Notes: a model not told the origin generated them from the sequence alone. DNA of 64,000 bases from Saprospiraceae bacterium (GCA_021738725.1 JAIPBE010000010.1:19394-83393); one strand, 5' to 3'; shown: positions 50,441-59,822, numbered from the stretch's first letter. Made by a program: numbers and translations.

Positions 50441-52774
50441 TTAAATGACAGAGTGAATCGCATTTGTCGATAGAGCATTCGGAAGATACAGTCCCTGTTC
50501 TTCCTGCCAGAGTAATGCAAGTTGCCCCAGGGGGATATTTTCATCATTGGGCGACAATTGTGTGTGTCGAAGAATGGTAAACTCCTGTCCCAGGGTTCGA
50601 ATGACCCTTTCCGTGAGGTACGCATTCTGCCAGACTCCGCCACTGAGGGCGATCCGACGAACACCGGTGGCATGTGCGATCTGACCGATCTTATATACCA
50701 GACTGGTATGAAAAGCGTCCGCGATCTCCTCTGTGGGGCGACCAGCCTTCCGGTCTCGGATGATCCGGTCGATCAGTTCCGTCCAATCCAGAACACCTTC
50801 ATCCGGAGTGGTCCAGCGATAGGATGAACGATGTGGTGCACGGGCCGCCATGGTCTCCAGATACATGGCACCCTGCCCCTCGAAGGTTTGGATTCTTGCC
50901 AGACCCAGAAGTGCGGACACACCGTCAAACAACCGACCCATACTGGAGGTCATCATATGTTCATCCTGACGAAGCACCTGGCGATAGAATTGGATCACTT
51001 TTTCGGGAAACAGATCATCGACCAGTTCTTTGCCTGCCGGCAATTCTTCTGTCAGCGACAGTGCCGAAAGACGTGGTTCGCGGGCCATCTTGTCACCCAA
51101 GATCAGCGGAAATGGTTTGAGGTGTGCCAGCCGGTGGTAGTCTCCATTCCGGTGAAGAAAAAATTCTCCGCCCCACATCGTCCCGTCATCACCGAACCCC
51201 GTCCCATCCCAGATCACCCCCAGGGTGGGTTCCGGATCACAGAGCAGTTGATGTTCGGCGAGGACAGCAGCGAAATGCGCATGGTGGTGACCGTAGGTCT
51301 GCAAGGGTACACCAGCAGCCTTTGCCAGAGAGGCACCGTATCGGGAAGTGAAATAGCCGGGATGATTGTCGGTCAGGATGACTTCTGGCCGGGCATCCAG
51401 CACAGACAGCAAATGTTGGACAACTTGCTTGTAGGACTCCTCGGCTTCATAGCTTTCCAGATTGCCCAGATACTGGCTGATATGGGTCAGTCCACGGTGC
51501 TGAATAGCCATTGCTCCCTTCATGTGGGCGCCCAACGCCAGGACGGATCCATCCCAATCCTCAAAAGACTCGTGGATATACGCCGGGGCATAACCCCGTG
51601 ACCGACGGAGGAGCAGGGGTTCCAGATCGTCATCCATCATTCGGATCACACTGTCATCCTGAGGCACCAGGATCTCGCGGTTGTGATGGATAAAGAAATC
51701 GGCCATGCTGGCCAGCCCCTGTCGCACATCCGCTTCGCGAAACAGCATCGGCGATCCACTGAGATTGGCGCTGGTAGCCACGATCGGGTAGGGGAAGGCC
51801 TTGAGGATCAAGGCGAACAGGGGTGTATTCGGCAGGAAGACGCCGAACTGATCCAGATTCGGTGCAATGTCTGTGATGGCAATTCCGGATCGGATCTGCA
51901 TTTGCTTCGGACACAGTACGATCGGTGCTTCAGGACTCGACAAGATCTGCCGGCTTTTGTCCGTGAGGTGGACATCTCCTTCCAGTATAGCCAGATCGGG
52001 ATACATGATCGCGAACGGTTTGTGCGGGCGGTGCTTGCGGGATCGAAGTTCCTGGATGGCTGCCGGATTGGATGCATCTGTCAACAGCAGGTACCCACTC
52101 AGACCCTTGACGGCCAGGATGTGCCCGTCGTGCAACGCGGCTACAGCCAGATCTGTTATACGGTCTGGATCCCGGGTTTGCGTTTGCGTCCGGGGGTCCT
52201 CCCAAATGAGGGATATGGCACAGTCAGGACACGAATTCGTCTGGGAAAAATATCTGCGATCCAATGGATCTTCGTACTCACGCTGACAGGATGGACAGAC
52301 CTCAAAAGGTGCCATGGTCGTCCTCTCGCGGTCATAGGGGAGACTCCGGGTGATACTGTAACGCGGACCGCATTGCAGGCAGGTCGTAAATGCATATCCT
52401 GCGCGACGGTTGTCGGGGTCCATGATCTCTGCCCGACAGGAAGGGCACATGCTTCGGTCGGGTGTCAGGACAAGCTCGGAAGCCGCCTCATCATCGCTGG
52501 TGTGAATCTGAAAATCTGCAGGCACTTCGGCCCGTATCCGGTGGATGTGCAGGTTCAGAATGCGGGCATAGGAGGGGAGTTGGTTCCGAATGCTATTCAG
52601 GGCGTTCTCGACTTCCAGGCGGTTCATCGCCAGGACCAAATGCACACCATCTTTGCCATTGCTGATCCAACCGCGCCAGCCTTTTTTTTCCGCCAGTTGA
52701 TACACCAGTGGCCTGAAACCGACCCCCTGGACCTGTCCCTGGATATGAATATGATATTGTTCCTGATGGGTCAT
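50441..52774 (-). CDS. hypF: carbamoyltransferase HypF
   Basis: 777 residues, full length for the family. An N-terminal acylphosphatase domain (QGVGFRPLVYQLAEKKGW, residues 1-95). Two zinc-finger-like sets, CPSCRAEIMDPDNRRAGYAF...CLQC and CPSCQREYEDP...CPDC. A YrdC-like domain (~200-380: ILAVKGLSGYLLLTDASN, KHRPHKPFAIM). A C-terminal Kae1-like carbamoyltransferase domain (HHHAHFAAVLAEH; GVIWDGTGFGDDGTMWGGEFF; IALSGGVWQN). It uses carbamoyl phosphate and ATP to make carbamoyl adenylate and carbamoylate HypE. The gene is the first of hypF-C-D; the repeat-filled gap upstream separates it from hypB. Confidence 0.95.
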   Translation of the reverse strand: MTHQEQYHIHIQGQVQGVGFRPLVYQLAEKKGWRGWISNGKDGVHLVLAMNRLEVENALNSIRNQLPSYARILNLHIHRIRAEVPADFQIHTSDDEAASELVLTPDRSMCPSCRAEIMDPDNRRAGYAFTTCLQCGPRYSITRSLPYDRERTTMAPFEVCPSCQREYEDPLDRRYFSQTNSCPDCAISLIWEDPRTQTQTRDPDRITDLAVAALHDGHILAVKGLSGYLLLTDASNPAAIQELRSRKHRPHKPFAIMYPDLAILEGDVHLTDKSRQILSSPEAPIVLCPKQMQIRSGIAITDIAPNLDQFGVFLPNTPLFALILKAFPYPIVATSANLSGSPMLFREADVRQGLASMADFFIHHNREILVPQDDSVIRMMDDDLEPLLLRRSRGYAPAYIHESFEDWDGSVLALGAHMKGAMAIQHRGLTHISQYLGNLESYEAEESYKQVVQHLLSVLDARPEVILTDNHPGYFTSRYGASLAKAAGVPLQTYGHHHAHFAAVLAEHQLLCDPEPTLGVIWDGTGFGDDGTMWGGEFFLHRNGDYHRLAHLKPFPLILGDKMAREPRLSALSLTEELPAGKELVDDLFPEKVIQFYRQVLRQDEHMMTSSMGRLFDGVSALLGLARIQTFEGQGAMYLETMAARAPHRSSYRWTTPDEGVLDWTELIDRIIRDRKAGRPTEEIADAFHTSLVYKIGQIAHATGVRRIALSGGVWQNAYLTERVIRTLGQEFTILRHTQLSPNDENIPLGQLALLWQEEQGLYLPNALSTNAIHSVI

Positions 52775-53824
52775 AGATTAAGTTCAATTCTGTCCTTGCC
52801 TTCCAGGAGTCAGGTGACGTGAAATCCCAAAAATCAAATCTCAAATCACAATTAATTTTCAAATTCAAATATTCAAATACCGGTGATCGGAATGGTTGGT
52901 TCGTATTTATTTTTCACCACAGAGGACACAGAGTCTCACGGAGTTTTTATTCATTATTCTCCACTTTCTACTCTCTACTCTCCACTTTCCGATTCACCAC
53001 AGAGGACACAGAGTCTCACGGAGTTTTTATTCATTATTCTCCACTCTCTACTCCTCACTCTCCACTCGCTACTTTCCGCTTTCCGACTTTTCTGGCAGTC
53101 TCACTTTACACTCAGTTCTTTCTTCTAACCGGATCAGAGATACCCAAGCGTTTAGCACGGCAGCTAAAGCAGCCTGTACGATCCTTCACTTCCGAATTCC
53201 GAACACCGAACACCGAATTCTGAACGCCGAATACCGATTTACCACAGAGGACACAGAGTTATTGTTCATACTCTCTACTCTCAACTCTCTACTCTCTACT
53301 CTCCACCTTCCGATTTACCACAGAGGACACAGAGTCTCACAGAGTTTTTTTAATTACCCATTACCCAATACCCATTACCCAATACCCAATACCGAACACC
53401 GAACACCGAATTCCGAATTCCGATTTACCACAGAGGACACAAAGTCTCACAGAGTATTCATTCATCATTCTCCACTTCTTTGTTTCTCGCAAAGGCGCCA
53501 GTTTCGCAAAACCAGAAAAGGCGCAAAGAGATTTCCGATTTCCGCCTTCCGCCTTCCGCCTTCCGAATTCCGATTTACCACAGAGGACACAGAGTTATTG
53601 TTCATACTCTCAACTCTCTACTCTCAACTCTCTACTCTCCACTTTCCGATTTACCACAGAGGACACAAAGTCTCACAGAGTATTCATTCATCATTCTCCA
53701 CTTCTTTGTTTCTCGCAAAGGCGCCAGGTTCGCAAAATCAGAAAAGGCTCAAAGAGATTTCCGATTTCCGATTTCCGCCTTCCGCTTTCCGCCTTCCGCC
53801 TTCCGCCTTCCGAACGCCGTTTCG
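52775..53824. repeat. intergenic low-complexity field with seven ACCACAGAGGACACA-type repeats
   Basis: ACCACAGAGGACACA(G/A)AGT occurs at about 52916, 52996, 53241, 53317, 53427, 53577 and 53653. Between copies are short words repeated many times: CTCTACTCTCCAC, CGAATTCCGA, GCCTTCC and TTACCCAATACCCA. A ~120-bp stretch containing TTTGTTTCTCGCAAAGGCGCCAG occurs twice about 226 bp apart. No gene is supported: the long open frames here translate the repeated words and are artefacts. The field separates hypB from hypF. Confidence 0.85.
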
Positions 53825-54598
53825 TCATAACCTCACTTCTACACTTGTCTTTTCCTTCAACCAACTATACCATTCTTCCATGCCCTGCCCGGTCGTGGCT
53901 GAGACCTGAATAAAGGTGTCGATATGACTGACCTGTCGAGCGTATTCGATCATCTTGTCCACATGAAAGTTGACATACGGGAGAAGGTCGATCTTATTGA
54001 TCAGGCAGAGATCAGCAGAATGGAACATGTCCGGATATTTCAGTGGTTTGTCATCGCCTTCCGTCACTGAGATGATGATCACCCGGGCTGATTCGCCCAG
54101 GTCGAACATAGCGGGGCAGACCAGGTTGCCCACATTCTCAATGAACAGGATCGCATCCTGAGAAGGTTTGAGGTGCTTGATGGAGGCATTGACCATTTCG
54201 GCATCCAGATGGCAGCCCTTGCCGGTATTGATCTGTACCACAGGGGCGCCAGTAGCTTTGATCCGGTCGGCATCGCAACTGGTCTGCTGATCCCCTTCGA
54301 TCACAAAGCAGGGTATGTCGGGTAGCAGATCTGCCAGCGTGCGTTCCAGGATGGTGGTCTTGCCTGAGCCTGGCGAACTCACCAGGTTGAGTGCCGTGAT
54401 CCCCATGGCTTCGAAGAATCCACGATTGCGTTCAGCCAGGAGTTGATTTTTATGAAGAATATCCTGTTCCAGCGTGATTACCCGGCGATCGGTATCATGT
54501 TGCTCATGTTGATGATCGGCATGTTGATGCTGGTGCGAGGGCGCTTCATGGGAGTGCAGTTGGTGACCATCTCCATTACATCCGCAGGTTATACACAT
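53825..54598 (-). CDS. hypB: Ni-inserting GTPase HypB
   Basis: 257 residues. An N-terminal CxxCGC motif (MCITCGCNG) and a histidine-rich stretch (HQHQHADHQHEQH) bind nickel with high affinity and may store it. The G domain has Walker A in SSPGSGKTTILERTL, IEGDQQTSCDADR, and NKIDLLPY (NKxD). HypB with HypA delivers nickel to the hydrogenase large subunit, driven by GTP. It lies 17 bp downstream of hypA in the same operon. Both the store and the GTPase sites look intact. Confidence 0.95.
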   Translation of the reverse strand: MCITCGCNGDGHQLHSHEAPSHQHQHADHQHEQHDTDRRVITLEQDILHKNQLLAERNRGFFEAMGITALNLVSSPGSGKTTILERTLADLLPDIPCFVIEGDQQTSCDADRIKATGAPVVQINTGKGCHLDAEMVNASIKHLKPSQDAILFIENVGNLVCPAMFDLGESARVIIISVTEGDDKPLKYPDMFHSADLCLINKIDLLPYVNFHVDKMIEYARQVSHIDTFIQVSATTGQGMEEWYSWLKEKTSVEVRL

Positions 54599-54615
54599 GG
54601 TGAACAGGTTTTACA

Positions 54616-54957
54616 TTAATGAACAGTGAGGGCATGTACCCGTAATTCTTTTCCGTGGACCACTTCGATAAATAGGCTGGTACAGGATGGGCATCTGTCG
54701 TATGCAGCTTGGATGGGAAAAGCAGTATTACATTCCATACACCGGGCTTCTCCGGAGATGTGGTTGATCGATTTGGTGGCATGGGCCAGAACGCTTCCCC
54801 GGACGGCTTCCGACCAGGCAAATTCCAGGGCTTGCAATTCGATCCCTGCCAATTGACCGATCTCCAATTCGATGTGTTCTACTGCCTGTGCACCGGCCTT
54901 CTCTACCGCTTCACGGGCGATATCGACGATGCTCATGGCAATGGATAATTCATGCAT
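54616..54957 (-). CDS. hypA: nickel chaperone HypA
   Basis: 113 residues starting MHELSIAMSIVD: Met1-His2-Glu3 is the nickel site. A zinc site is formed by CMECNTAF...CPSC (two CxxC). Length is normal for the family. It hands Ni2+ to the hydrogenase large subunit together with HypB, encoded next. It lies 10 bp after the small membrane protein gene. Confidence 0.95.
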   Translation of the reverse strand: MHELSIAMSIVDIAREAVEKAGAQAVEHIELEIGQLAGIELQALEFAWSEAVRGSVLAHATKSINHISGEARCMECNTAFPIQAAYDRCPSCTSLFIEVVHGKELRVHALTVH

Positions 54958-54967
54958 GCGCTGAAAG

Positions 54968-55171
54968 TCAAATGTCTTTTTTGATCTTCTTGATCACCTT
55001 CACTCGGGTCCAGAGAATGACACCGGCGACGAGGCCAAGAACAAGAGGGATCGCGTGTTCAGCACTGAAGGTATAATGCAGAATAGACCAGCCTTCATCG
55101 ACACCATGACCCGGATGCGCCTGGATCCATCCGGGCAGCGAAAGAGCAATTAAAAACATGAGCTTTTTCAT
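54968..55171 (-). CDS. small membrane protein with HPGHG motif, hydrogenase-associated (HupE-like fragment)
   Basis: 67 residues. Signal peptide MKKLMFLIALSLPGWIQA, then HPGHGVDEGWSILHYTFSAEH (four histidines), one membrane helix (AIPLVLGLVAGVILWTRV) and a lysine-rich cytoplasmic tail. The AHPGH start of the mature protein recalls the nickel permease family HupE/UreJ, which begin similarly but have six more helices, so this is at most a short relative. It is the first gene of the hypA-hypB operon and divergent from hyaA. A nickel-binding or assembly role is inferred from context and the histidines. Confidence 0.6.
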   Translation of the reverse strand: MKKLMFLIALSLPGWIQAHPGHGVDEGWSILHYTFSAEHAIPLVLGLVAGVILWTRVKVIKKIKKDI

Positions 55172-55221
55172 AGGAAGCGCAATTTGAGAGGGAAGTTAGA
55201 TTCTCCGGCACATTTCGGTTC

Positions 55222-55235
55222 ATGATCTAGATCAT
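55222..55235. promoter_or_regulatory. FNR/CRP-like palindrome in the hydrogenase divergent promoter
   Basis: Perfect 14-bp palindrome ATGATCTAGATCAT. Its core TGAT-N4-ATCA fits the FNR/CRP-family consensus TTGAT-N4-ATCAA except for the outermost base pair. It lies 51 bp before the small membrane protein gene and 99 bp before hyaA, so it could control both directions. Confidence 0.55.
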
Positions 55236-55333
55236 TTTGCAATATGATGAGGGTCAGTGTCTTGCGAGGTTAATGAGGTTTACATTAGGCCATTCATTTT
55301 TGCCGTACAAATCACCTGTAAACTATTCTAGGT

Positions 55334-56458
55334 ATGATCCAGGCTCCTCCAACCAAGACACGCCCCACCTATTATGAAGAGCTTCAGGCGCGGGGGCACT
55401 CCCGAAGAGATTTTATGAAAGTATGTACGAGCCTGGCGGCATATATGGGATTGGAAGCTAGCGGCGTGGCCCAGATCGCCAAAGCGATGGAAACCAAACC
55501 GCGCCTCCCGGTGATCTGGCTACACTTTCAGGAATGTACCTGTTGCAGTGAGTCGTTTATTCGGTCTTCCCACCCGATCGTATCGGACATCATCCTCGAT
55601 CAGGTTTCACTGGATTATACAGAAACACTGATGGCGGCCTCCGGTCATGCCGCTGAAGCGGCCATGCACAAGACCATGGAAGACTATTATGGTGAATATA
55701 TCCTCTGCGTAGAAGGGTCTGTACCCACTGGAGCGGATGGCGCCTATTGCTGCATAGGGGGCAAATCTGCCGAGCAGATCCTGCAGGAGACAGCTGCCGG
55801 TGCCAAGGCGATCATTGCCTGGGGCTCCTGTGCCTGTAATGGGTGCGTACAAGCTGCCAAACCCAATCCGACGCATGCGACTCCGATCCATAAACTGGTG
55901 AGTGGTAAGCCGATCATCAAGGTACCCGGGTGCCCACCCATCGGTGAGGTGATGGCCGGGGTGATCGTTCATGTGGTCACCTTCGGTACGCTTCCCGAAC
56001 TGGATGGTGCCGGCCGACCCAAAGCATTTTACAGCAAACGGGTGCACGACAGTTGCTACCGCAGACCTTATTATGATGCCGGGATGTTTGTCGAATCCTT
56101 TGACGACGAGAATGCCAAGAAAGGATATTGTCTTTATAAGGTTGGTTGTAAAGGACCCAGCACCTACAATTCCTGTGGGATCATCAAGTGGAACAATGGC
56201 GTCAGCTATCCAATCCAATCCGGTCACGGCTGCATTGGATGCTCGGAAGCCAACTTCTGGGATGCAGGTCCTTTCTATCGACGCATGCAATCCTTTCCGG
56301 GATTTGGCATCGAAAGTAACGCTGACGAAATTGGTCTGATGGCCGCTGCTGCAACCGGTGTCGGCATAGCCGCCCATGCCATCGGCACCAACCTCCGAAA
56401 ATCCAAATTGATCGATGCCCACATCAACGAGGGCAAGGAATCAGAACAGGAACTTTGA
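55334..56458 (+). CDS. hyaA: [NiFe] hydrogenase small subunit, group 1, oxygen-tolerant type
   Basis: 374 residues. Tat signal SRRDFMK at residues 23-29 directs export of the folded heterodimer. The proximal-cluster ligands are Cys68, Cys70, Cys71, Cys166, Cys171 and Cys200: CTCCSES, then GSCACNGC, then PGC. That spacing equals that of the six-cysteine [4Fe-3S] cluster of E. coli hydrogenase 1 (mature 17, 19, 20, 115, 120, 149), the hallmark of oxygen tolerance. An additional cysteine, Cys168, lies between two of them. The medial/distal ligands lie in [23 protein letters not shown] and GHGCIGC. A C-terminal hydrophobic helix ([19 protein letters not shown]) anchors it in the membrane. It is first in the hyaABCD set. 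Confidence 0.95.
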   Translation: MIQAPPTKTRPTYYEELQARGHSRRDFMKVCTSLAAYMGLEASGVAQIAKAMETKPRLPVIWLHFQECTCCSESFIRSSHPIVSDIILDQVSLDYTETLMAASGHAAEAAMHKTMEDYYGEYILCVEGSVPTGADGAYCCIGGKSAEQILQETAAGAKAIIAWGSCACNGCVQAAKPNPTHATPIHKLVSGKPIIKVPGCPPIGEVMAGVIVHVVTFGTLPELDGAGRPKAFYSKRVHDSCYRRPYYDAGMFVESFDDENAKKGYCLYKVGCKGPSTYNSCGIIKWNNGVSYPIQSGHGCIGCSEANFWDAGPFYRRMQSFPGFGIESNADEIGLMAAAATGVGIAAHAIGTNLRKSKLIDAHINEGKESEQEL

Positions 56459-56481
56459 ATTTCCGCTAAAGCGAAATAGTC

Positions 56482-58206
56482 ATGGCAGAACGACTGGTCA
56501 TAGATCCGATCACCCGCATAGAAGGACACTTGCGGGTAGAGGTAGAAATTAATGATGGAAAGGTCACCGATGCCTATTCGGCGGGGACCATGGTCCGTCT
56601 ACTGGAAGAAATACTGAAGGGGCGTGATCCCCGGGATGCCTGGGCATTTGTCGGCCGTGTTTGTGGCGTCTGCACCACGGTCCACTCCCTGGCTTCTGTT
56701 CGGGCCGTGGAAGATGCCTTGGATATCACCATCCCTCCGAATGCAGAACTGGTGCGGAATCTGATGTTCTGCACCCAGTACATGCACGACCATGTCGTTC
56801 ATTTTTATCACTTGCATGCCATGGACTGGGTGGATGTAGTGGCGGCGTTGAAAGCCGATCCAAAGGCGACGTCTGAAATTGCCCAATCCATCTCCAACTG
56901 GCCAAAGAGCTCTCCGGGATATTTTTCGGATCTCCAGAAGCGGATCAAGAAGTTTGTGGAAAGCGGCCAACTGGGCATTTTCGCGAACGGCTATTGGGGG
57001 CATCCGGCCTATAAGTTGCCACCCGAGATCAATCTGATCGGGCTGGCCCACTATCTCGAAGCCCTGGAATGGCAGAAGGAGATCGTCAAGGTCCACACTA
57101 TTTTCGGCGGGAAGAACCCGCACCCCAATTATCTGGTGGGCGGAATGGCCTGCGCCATCGGTCTGGATGAATCCAGTGCCATCAACGCTGAACGTCTGGC
57201 CTATGTCGGCCAGTTGCTGAAGGACGCCAAAGAATTTATCAATCAGGTTTATATCCCCGATTTGTTGGCCGTAGCCCCCTACTATCTGGATTGGGGAGCG
57301 ATCGGCGGAGGATTGGGCAATTACCTGGTCTATGGCGATATGTCTGCTAATGGATATCGGGATACCGCGGGGTATAAATTCCCCAGCGGGGCCATCCTCA
57401 ACAAGGATCTCAGCCAGGTGTATGAGGTCGATCTGCGGGAAGATGCACAGGTTCAGGAATTCATCTCCAACTCCTGGTATTCCTACGCCGAAGGAAATGA
57501 TGTTGGGAAGCACCCCTGGGAAGGGGAGACCACCCTGAAGTACACGGGACCCAAACCACCATATGAGTTTCTGGATGTCGATCAGAAGTACAGCTACCTC
57601 AAGACACCCCGGTGGAAGGGCCATGCCATGGAGGTCGGACCGCTGGCCCGGGTTCTGGTGGGGTATGCCCGCGGACGTGAAGATTACAAAGAGGTCGTTG
57701 ACAGTACCCTCAGCAAACTGGGTGTACCTGCGACTGCGCTGTTCTCGACCCTCGGTCGGACCGCCGCCCGAGGATTGGAATCCATCCTCGTCGCTGATTG
57801 GGCTCAGGAGTTTTTCGATCAGTTGATCGGGAATATTCGCAATGGCGACACCCGGATGGCCAACATGGAAATGTTTGACCCCAAACACTGGCCGGCAAAG
57901 GCCGTTGGTGTTGGCCATACGGAAGCACCACGTGGGGCCCTGGGTCACTGGATCGTGATCGAAGATCAAAAGATCGCTAATTACCAGCTGGTTGTCCCGA
58001 CGACCTGGAATGGTTCGCCGCGAGATCATAACGGACAACGGTCCGCCTATGAATCAGCATTGCTGGATACACCGGTGGCAGATCCGGAACGACCAGTGGA
58101 AATATTGAGAACCATACATTCCTTTGACCCTTGCATGGCCTGTGCTGTCCACCTCTATGATGAGGAAGGCAAGCATCTGAGTCGTGTCAGTGTCATGGGT
58201 GATTGA
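56482..58206 (+). CDS. hyaB: [NiFe] hydrogenase large subunit, group 1
   Basis: 574 residues. The four nickel-ligand cysteines are present in the L1 motif RVCGVCTTVHS (residues ~59-69) and the L2 motif DPCMACAVH near the C-terminus. The protein ends with a 17-residue tail after that His (LYDEEGKHLSRVSVMGD), removed by the HyaD protease once the NiFe(CN)2CO site is built. The start AERLVIDPITRIEGHLRVEVEI is typical. It oxidises H2 in the periplasm, passing electrons via HyaA to the cytochrome b subunit and quinone. Starts 24 bp after hyaA. Confidence 0.97.
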   Translation: MAERLVIDPITRIEGHLRVEVEINDGKVTDAYSAGTMVRLLEEILKGRDPRDAWAFVGRVCGVCTTVHSLASVRAVEDALDITIPPNAELVRNLMFCTQYMHDHVVHFYHLHAMDWVDVVAALKADPKATSEIAQSISNWPKSSPGYFSDLQKRIKKFVESGQLGIFANGYWGHPAYKLPPEINLIGLAHYLEALEWQKEIVKVHTIFGGKNPHPNYLVGGMACAIGLDESSAINAERLAYVGQLLKDAKEFINQVYIPDLLAVAPYYLDWGAIGGGLGNYLVYGDMSANGYRDTAGYKFPSGAILNKDLSQVYEVDLREDAQVQEFISNSWYSYAEGNDVGKHPWEGETTLKYTGPKPPYEFLDVDQKYSYLKTPRWKGHAMEVGPLARVLVGYARGREDYKEVVDSTLSKLGVPATALFSTLGRTAARGLESILVADWAQEFFDQLIGNIRNGDTRMANMEMFDPKHWPAKAVGVGHTEAPRGALGHWIVIEDQKIANYQLVVPTTWNGSPRDHNGQRSAYESALLDTPVADPERPVEILRTIHSFDPCMACAVHLYDEEGKHLSRVSVMGD

Positions 58207-58354
58207 AGGGTTCATTTGAGTAACTCGAATTTAGCAGTCGCCCGGGTAGATGTTCTCAGGTCGAATCCACTTTGACCTTTCGTCTCATCCCGAGCTGATC
58301 AACAACAAGACATCCTCGGTCGGCTGCTTTTAATCATCAAGCAAACGGATCATC

Positions 58355-59083
58355 ATGGCTACCCATGCTTTACGCCGTGTTTTTGTCTGGGAATTACCCG
58401 TCCGCATCTACCATTGGCTGAATGCGCTGGCTATTCTCGCCCTGGTTGCGACCGGGCTGATCATTGGCAACCCGCCTGCGATCCAGACAGGAGGGGAGGC
58501 GTATGACAACTTTTGGTTTGGGTGGGTGCGCTATATCCATTTCATCGCCGCATATCTCTTCTTTTTTAATTTCATCTTTCGTATCTACTGGGGGTTCGTC
58601 GGAAACAAGTACGCCGATTGGAAAAATTTTATCCCTACCAGTAAAGCCTTCTTCAAAGAAATGTGGGAGGTGATCCGCATCGATATTTTTCTGGCCCGGA
58701 ACAAGGAGCATATGGCGGTGGGGCACAACCCGCTGGCCGGATTCATCTACTTCATGACCTTCATCGCTTTTATGGTGCAGGTCTTTACCGGCTTCGGACT
58801 ATATGCGGCCATGTCGCAATCATTTATTGCAGGTCTGTTCGCTTGGGTGCCCGCCTTTTTTGGCGGCGATTTCGGCCTCCGTCAATGGCATCATATCGCC
58901 ATGTGGTTCTTTATCCTGTTTGCCATGGTGCATGTGTACCTGGTGTTTTATCACGACTATGTTGAAGGGCGCGGCGAAATCTCCTCCATGGGAGGCGGAT
59001 GGAAATTTATTGAGGAAGAGGCTTTTGAACACGATGAGAAACTGCATCAGGAAAAAGCGGCGAAAAAGCGGGTAAAATCATGA
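58355..59083 (+). CDS. hyaC: Ni/Fe-hydrogenase b-type cytochrome subunit
   Basis: 242 residues with four membrane helices and haem-ligand histidines at the usual places: RIYHWLNAL, RYIHFIAAY, RQWHHIAMWF and MVHVYLVFYHDYVEGRGE. The C-terminal motif YVEGRGEISSMGGGWKF is common to HyaC/HupC. It links the hydrogenase to the quinone pool. It follows hyaB by about 150 bp and overlaps the protease gene by 4 bp (ATGA). Assignment is firm from motifs and position. Confidence 0.93.
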   Translation: MATHALRRVFVWELPVRIYHWLNALAILALVATGLIIGNPPAIQTGGEAYDNFWFGWVRYIHFIAAYLFFFNFIFRIYWGFVGNKYADWKNFIPTSKAFFKEMWEVIRIDIFLARNKEHMAVGHNPLAGFIYFMTFIAFMVQVFTGFGLYAAMSQSFIAGLFAWVPAFFGGDFGLRQWHHIAMWFFILFAMVHVYLVFYHDYVEGRGEISSMGGGWKFIEEEAFEHDEKLHQEKAAKKRVKS

Positions 59084-59640
59084 AGACCAAAGTGTTGATT
59101 CTGGGTGTGGGCAATGTCTTGATGGGCGATGAAGGCGTGGGTGTGCATGTGGCACGGGCGCTGGAATCACACTTGTGGCCGGAAGGAGTTGTAGTGCTGG
59201 ATGGGGGCACCGGTGGATTTCATTTGATGGAGCATCTGGAATTGGCCGATCAGGTCATTATGATCGATGCTACACTGGATCACCGACCAGCGGGGACGGT
59301 CCGTCGTCTTCGCCCCCGATTTGCACGCGAGTTTCCCAAAGCCTTGAGCTCACATGATATCGGGCTGCGTGATCTCCTGGAAGGTTTGACCATTCTGGAT
59401 CGGATGCCCGAGATCATTCTGTATGCGGTGTCCATTGATACGGTTCAGTCACAGACGATAGATCTGAGTGAGGAGCTGGAAAGGGTGTTAGACCCTTTAT
59501 GTGCGGATATCCGAAATTTTGCACGAAGCCTGATCGAAGACCCCACGTTCTGCTGTGATGGGTACCTGGATCCTATCGGAGAGGATGAAGGGCGGCTCTA
59601 TGCCCACTATGACATCCATGCCAAATTCCAGGAGCCATAG
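59080..59640 (+). CDS. hyaD: hydrogenase maturation endopeptidase (HyaD/HupD)
   Basis: 186 residues. VLILGVGNVLMGDEGVGVHVARAL carries the nickel-sensing Glu/Asp; MEHLELADQVIMIDA and SSHDIGLRDLLEGL (conserved His) complete the site. It cleaves the C-terminal tail of the large subunit after nickel insertion. The C-terminal ~35 residues run past the usual end (about 165) and contain two cysteines (FCCDGYL), an unusual extension. Overlap with hyaC shows coupling. Confidence 0.93.
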   Translation: MKTKVLILGVGNVLMGDEGVGVHVARALESHLWPEGVVVLDGGTGGFHLMEHLELADQVIMIDATLDHRPAGTVRRLRPRFAREFPKALSSHDIGLRDLLEGLTILDRMPEIILYAVSIDTVQSQTIDLSEELERVLDPLCADIRNFARSLIEDPTFCCDGYLDPIGEDEGRLYAHYDIHAKFQEP

Positions 59641-59658
59641 AGACTTTCGGTAAAGGAA

Positions 59659-59731
59659 GGTGACCCAGGTCACCATAATCAGCTCTTTCACCCATTGACA
59701 TCAACCTCTTGTGTGATCTATATCTCACAAG
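59659..59731. promoter_or_regulatory. two palindromes upstream of the sulfur-transport operon
   Basis: At 59659-59674 the perfect inverted repeat GGTGAC-CCAG-GTCACC. At 59708-59731 a 24-bp imperfect palindrome with arms CTTGTGTGA / TCTCACAAG, resembling a CRP-type TGTGA/TCACA site but with an 8-nt spacer. They lie in the 182-bp gap between hyaD and the first YeeE gene. Confidence 0.55.
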
Positions 59732-59822
59732 GGGTCTCCTGATGCAGGCTAACTTGCAGGAGTAAATGAACGATTTCACATCCTCATAACCTCATAACTT
59801 CCTCCACTCATAACCTCCAACA

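Noticed and set aside
52896..53909. Long open frame of 337 codons (and overlapping ones) in the repeat field before hypB
   Set aside because: The translation is made of the repeated DNA words (HHRGHRVSRSF, TLYSPLS) and runs into hypB on the opposite strand. No domain or conserved start; an artefact of low stop-codon frequency.
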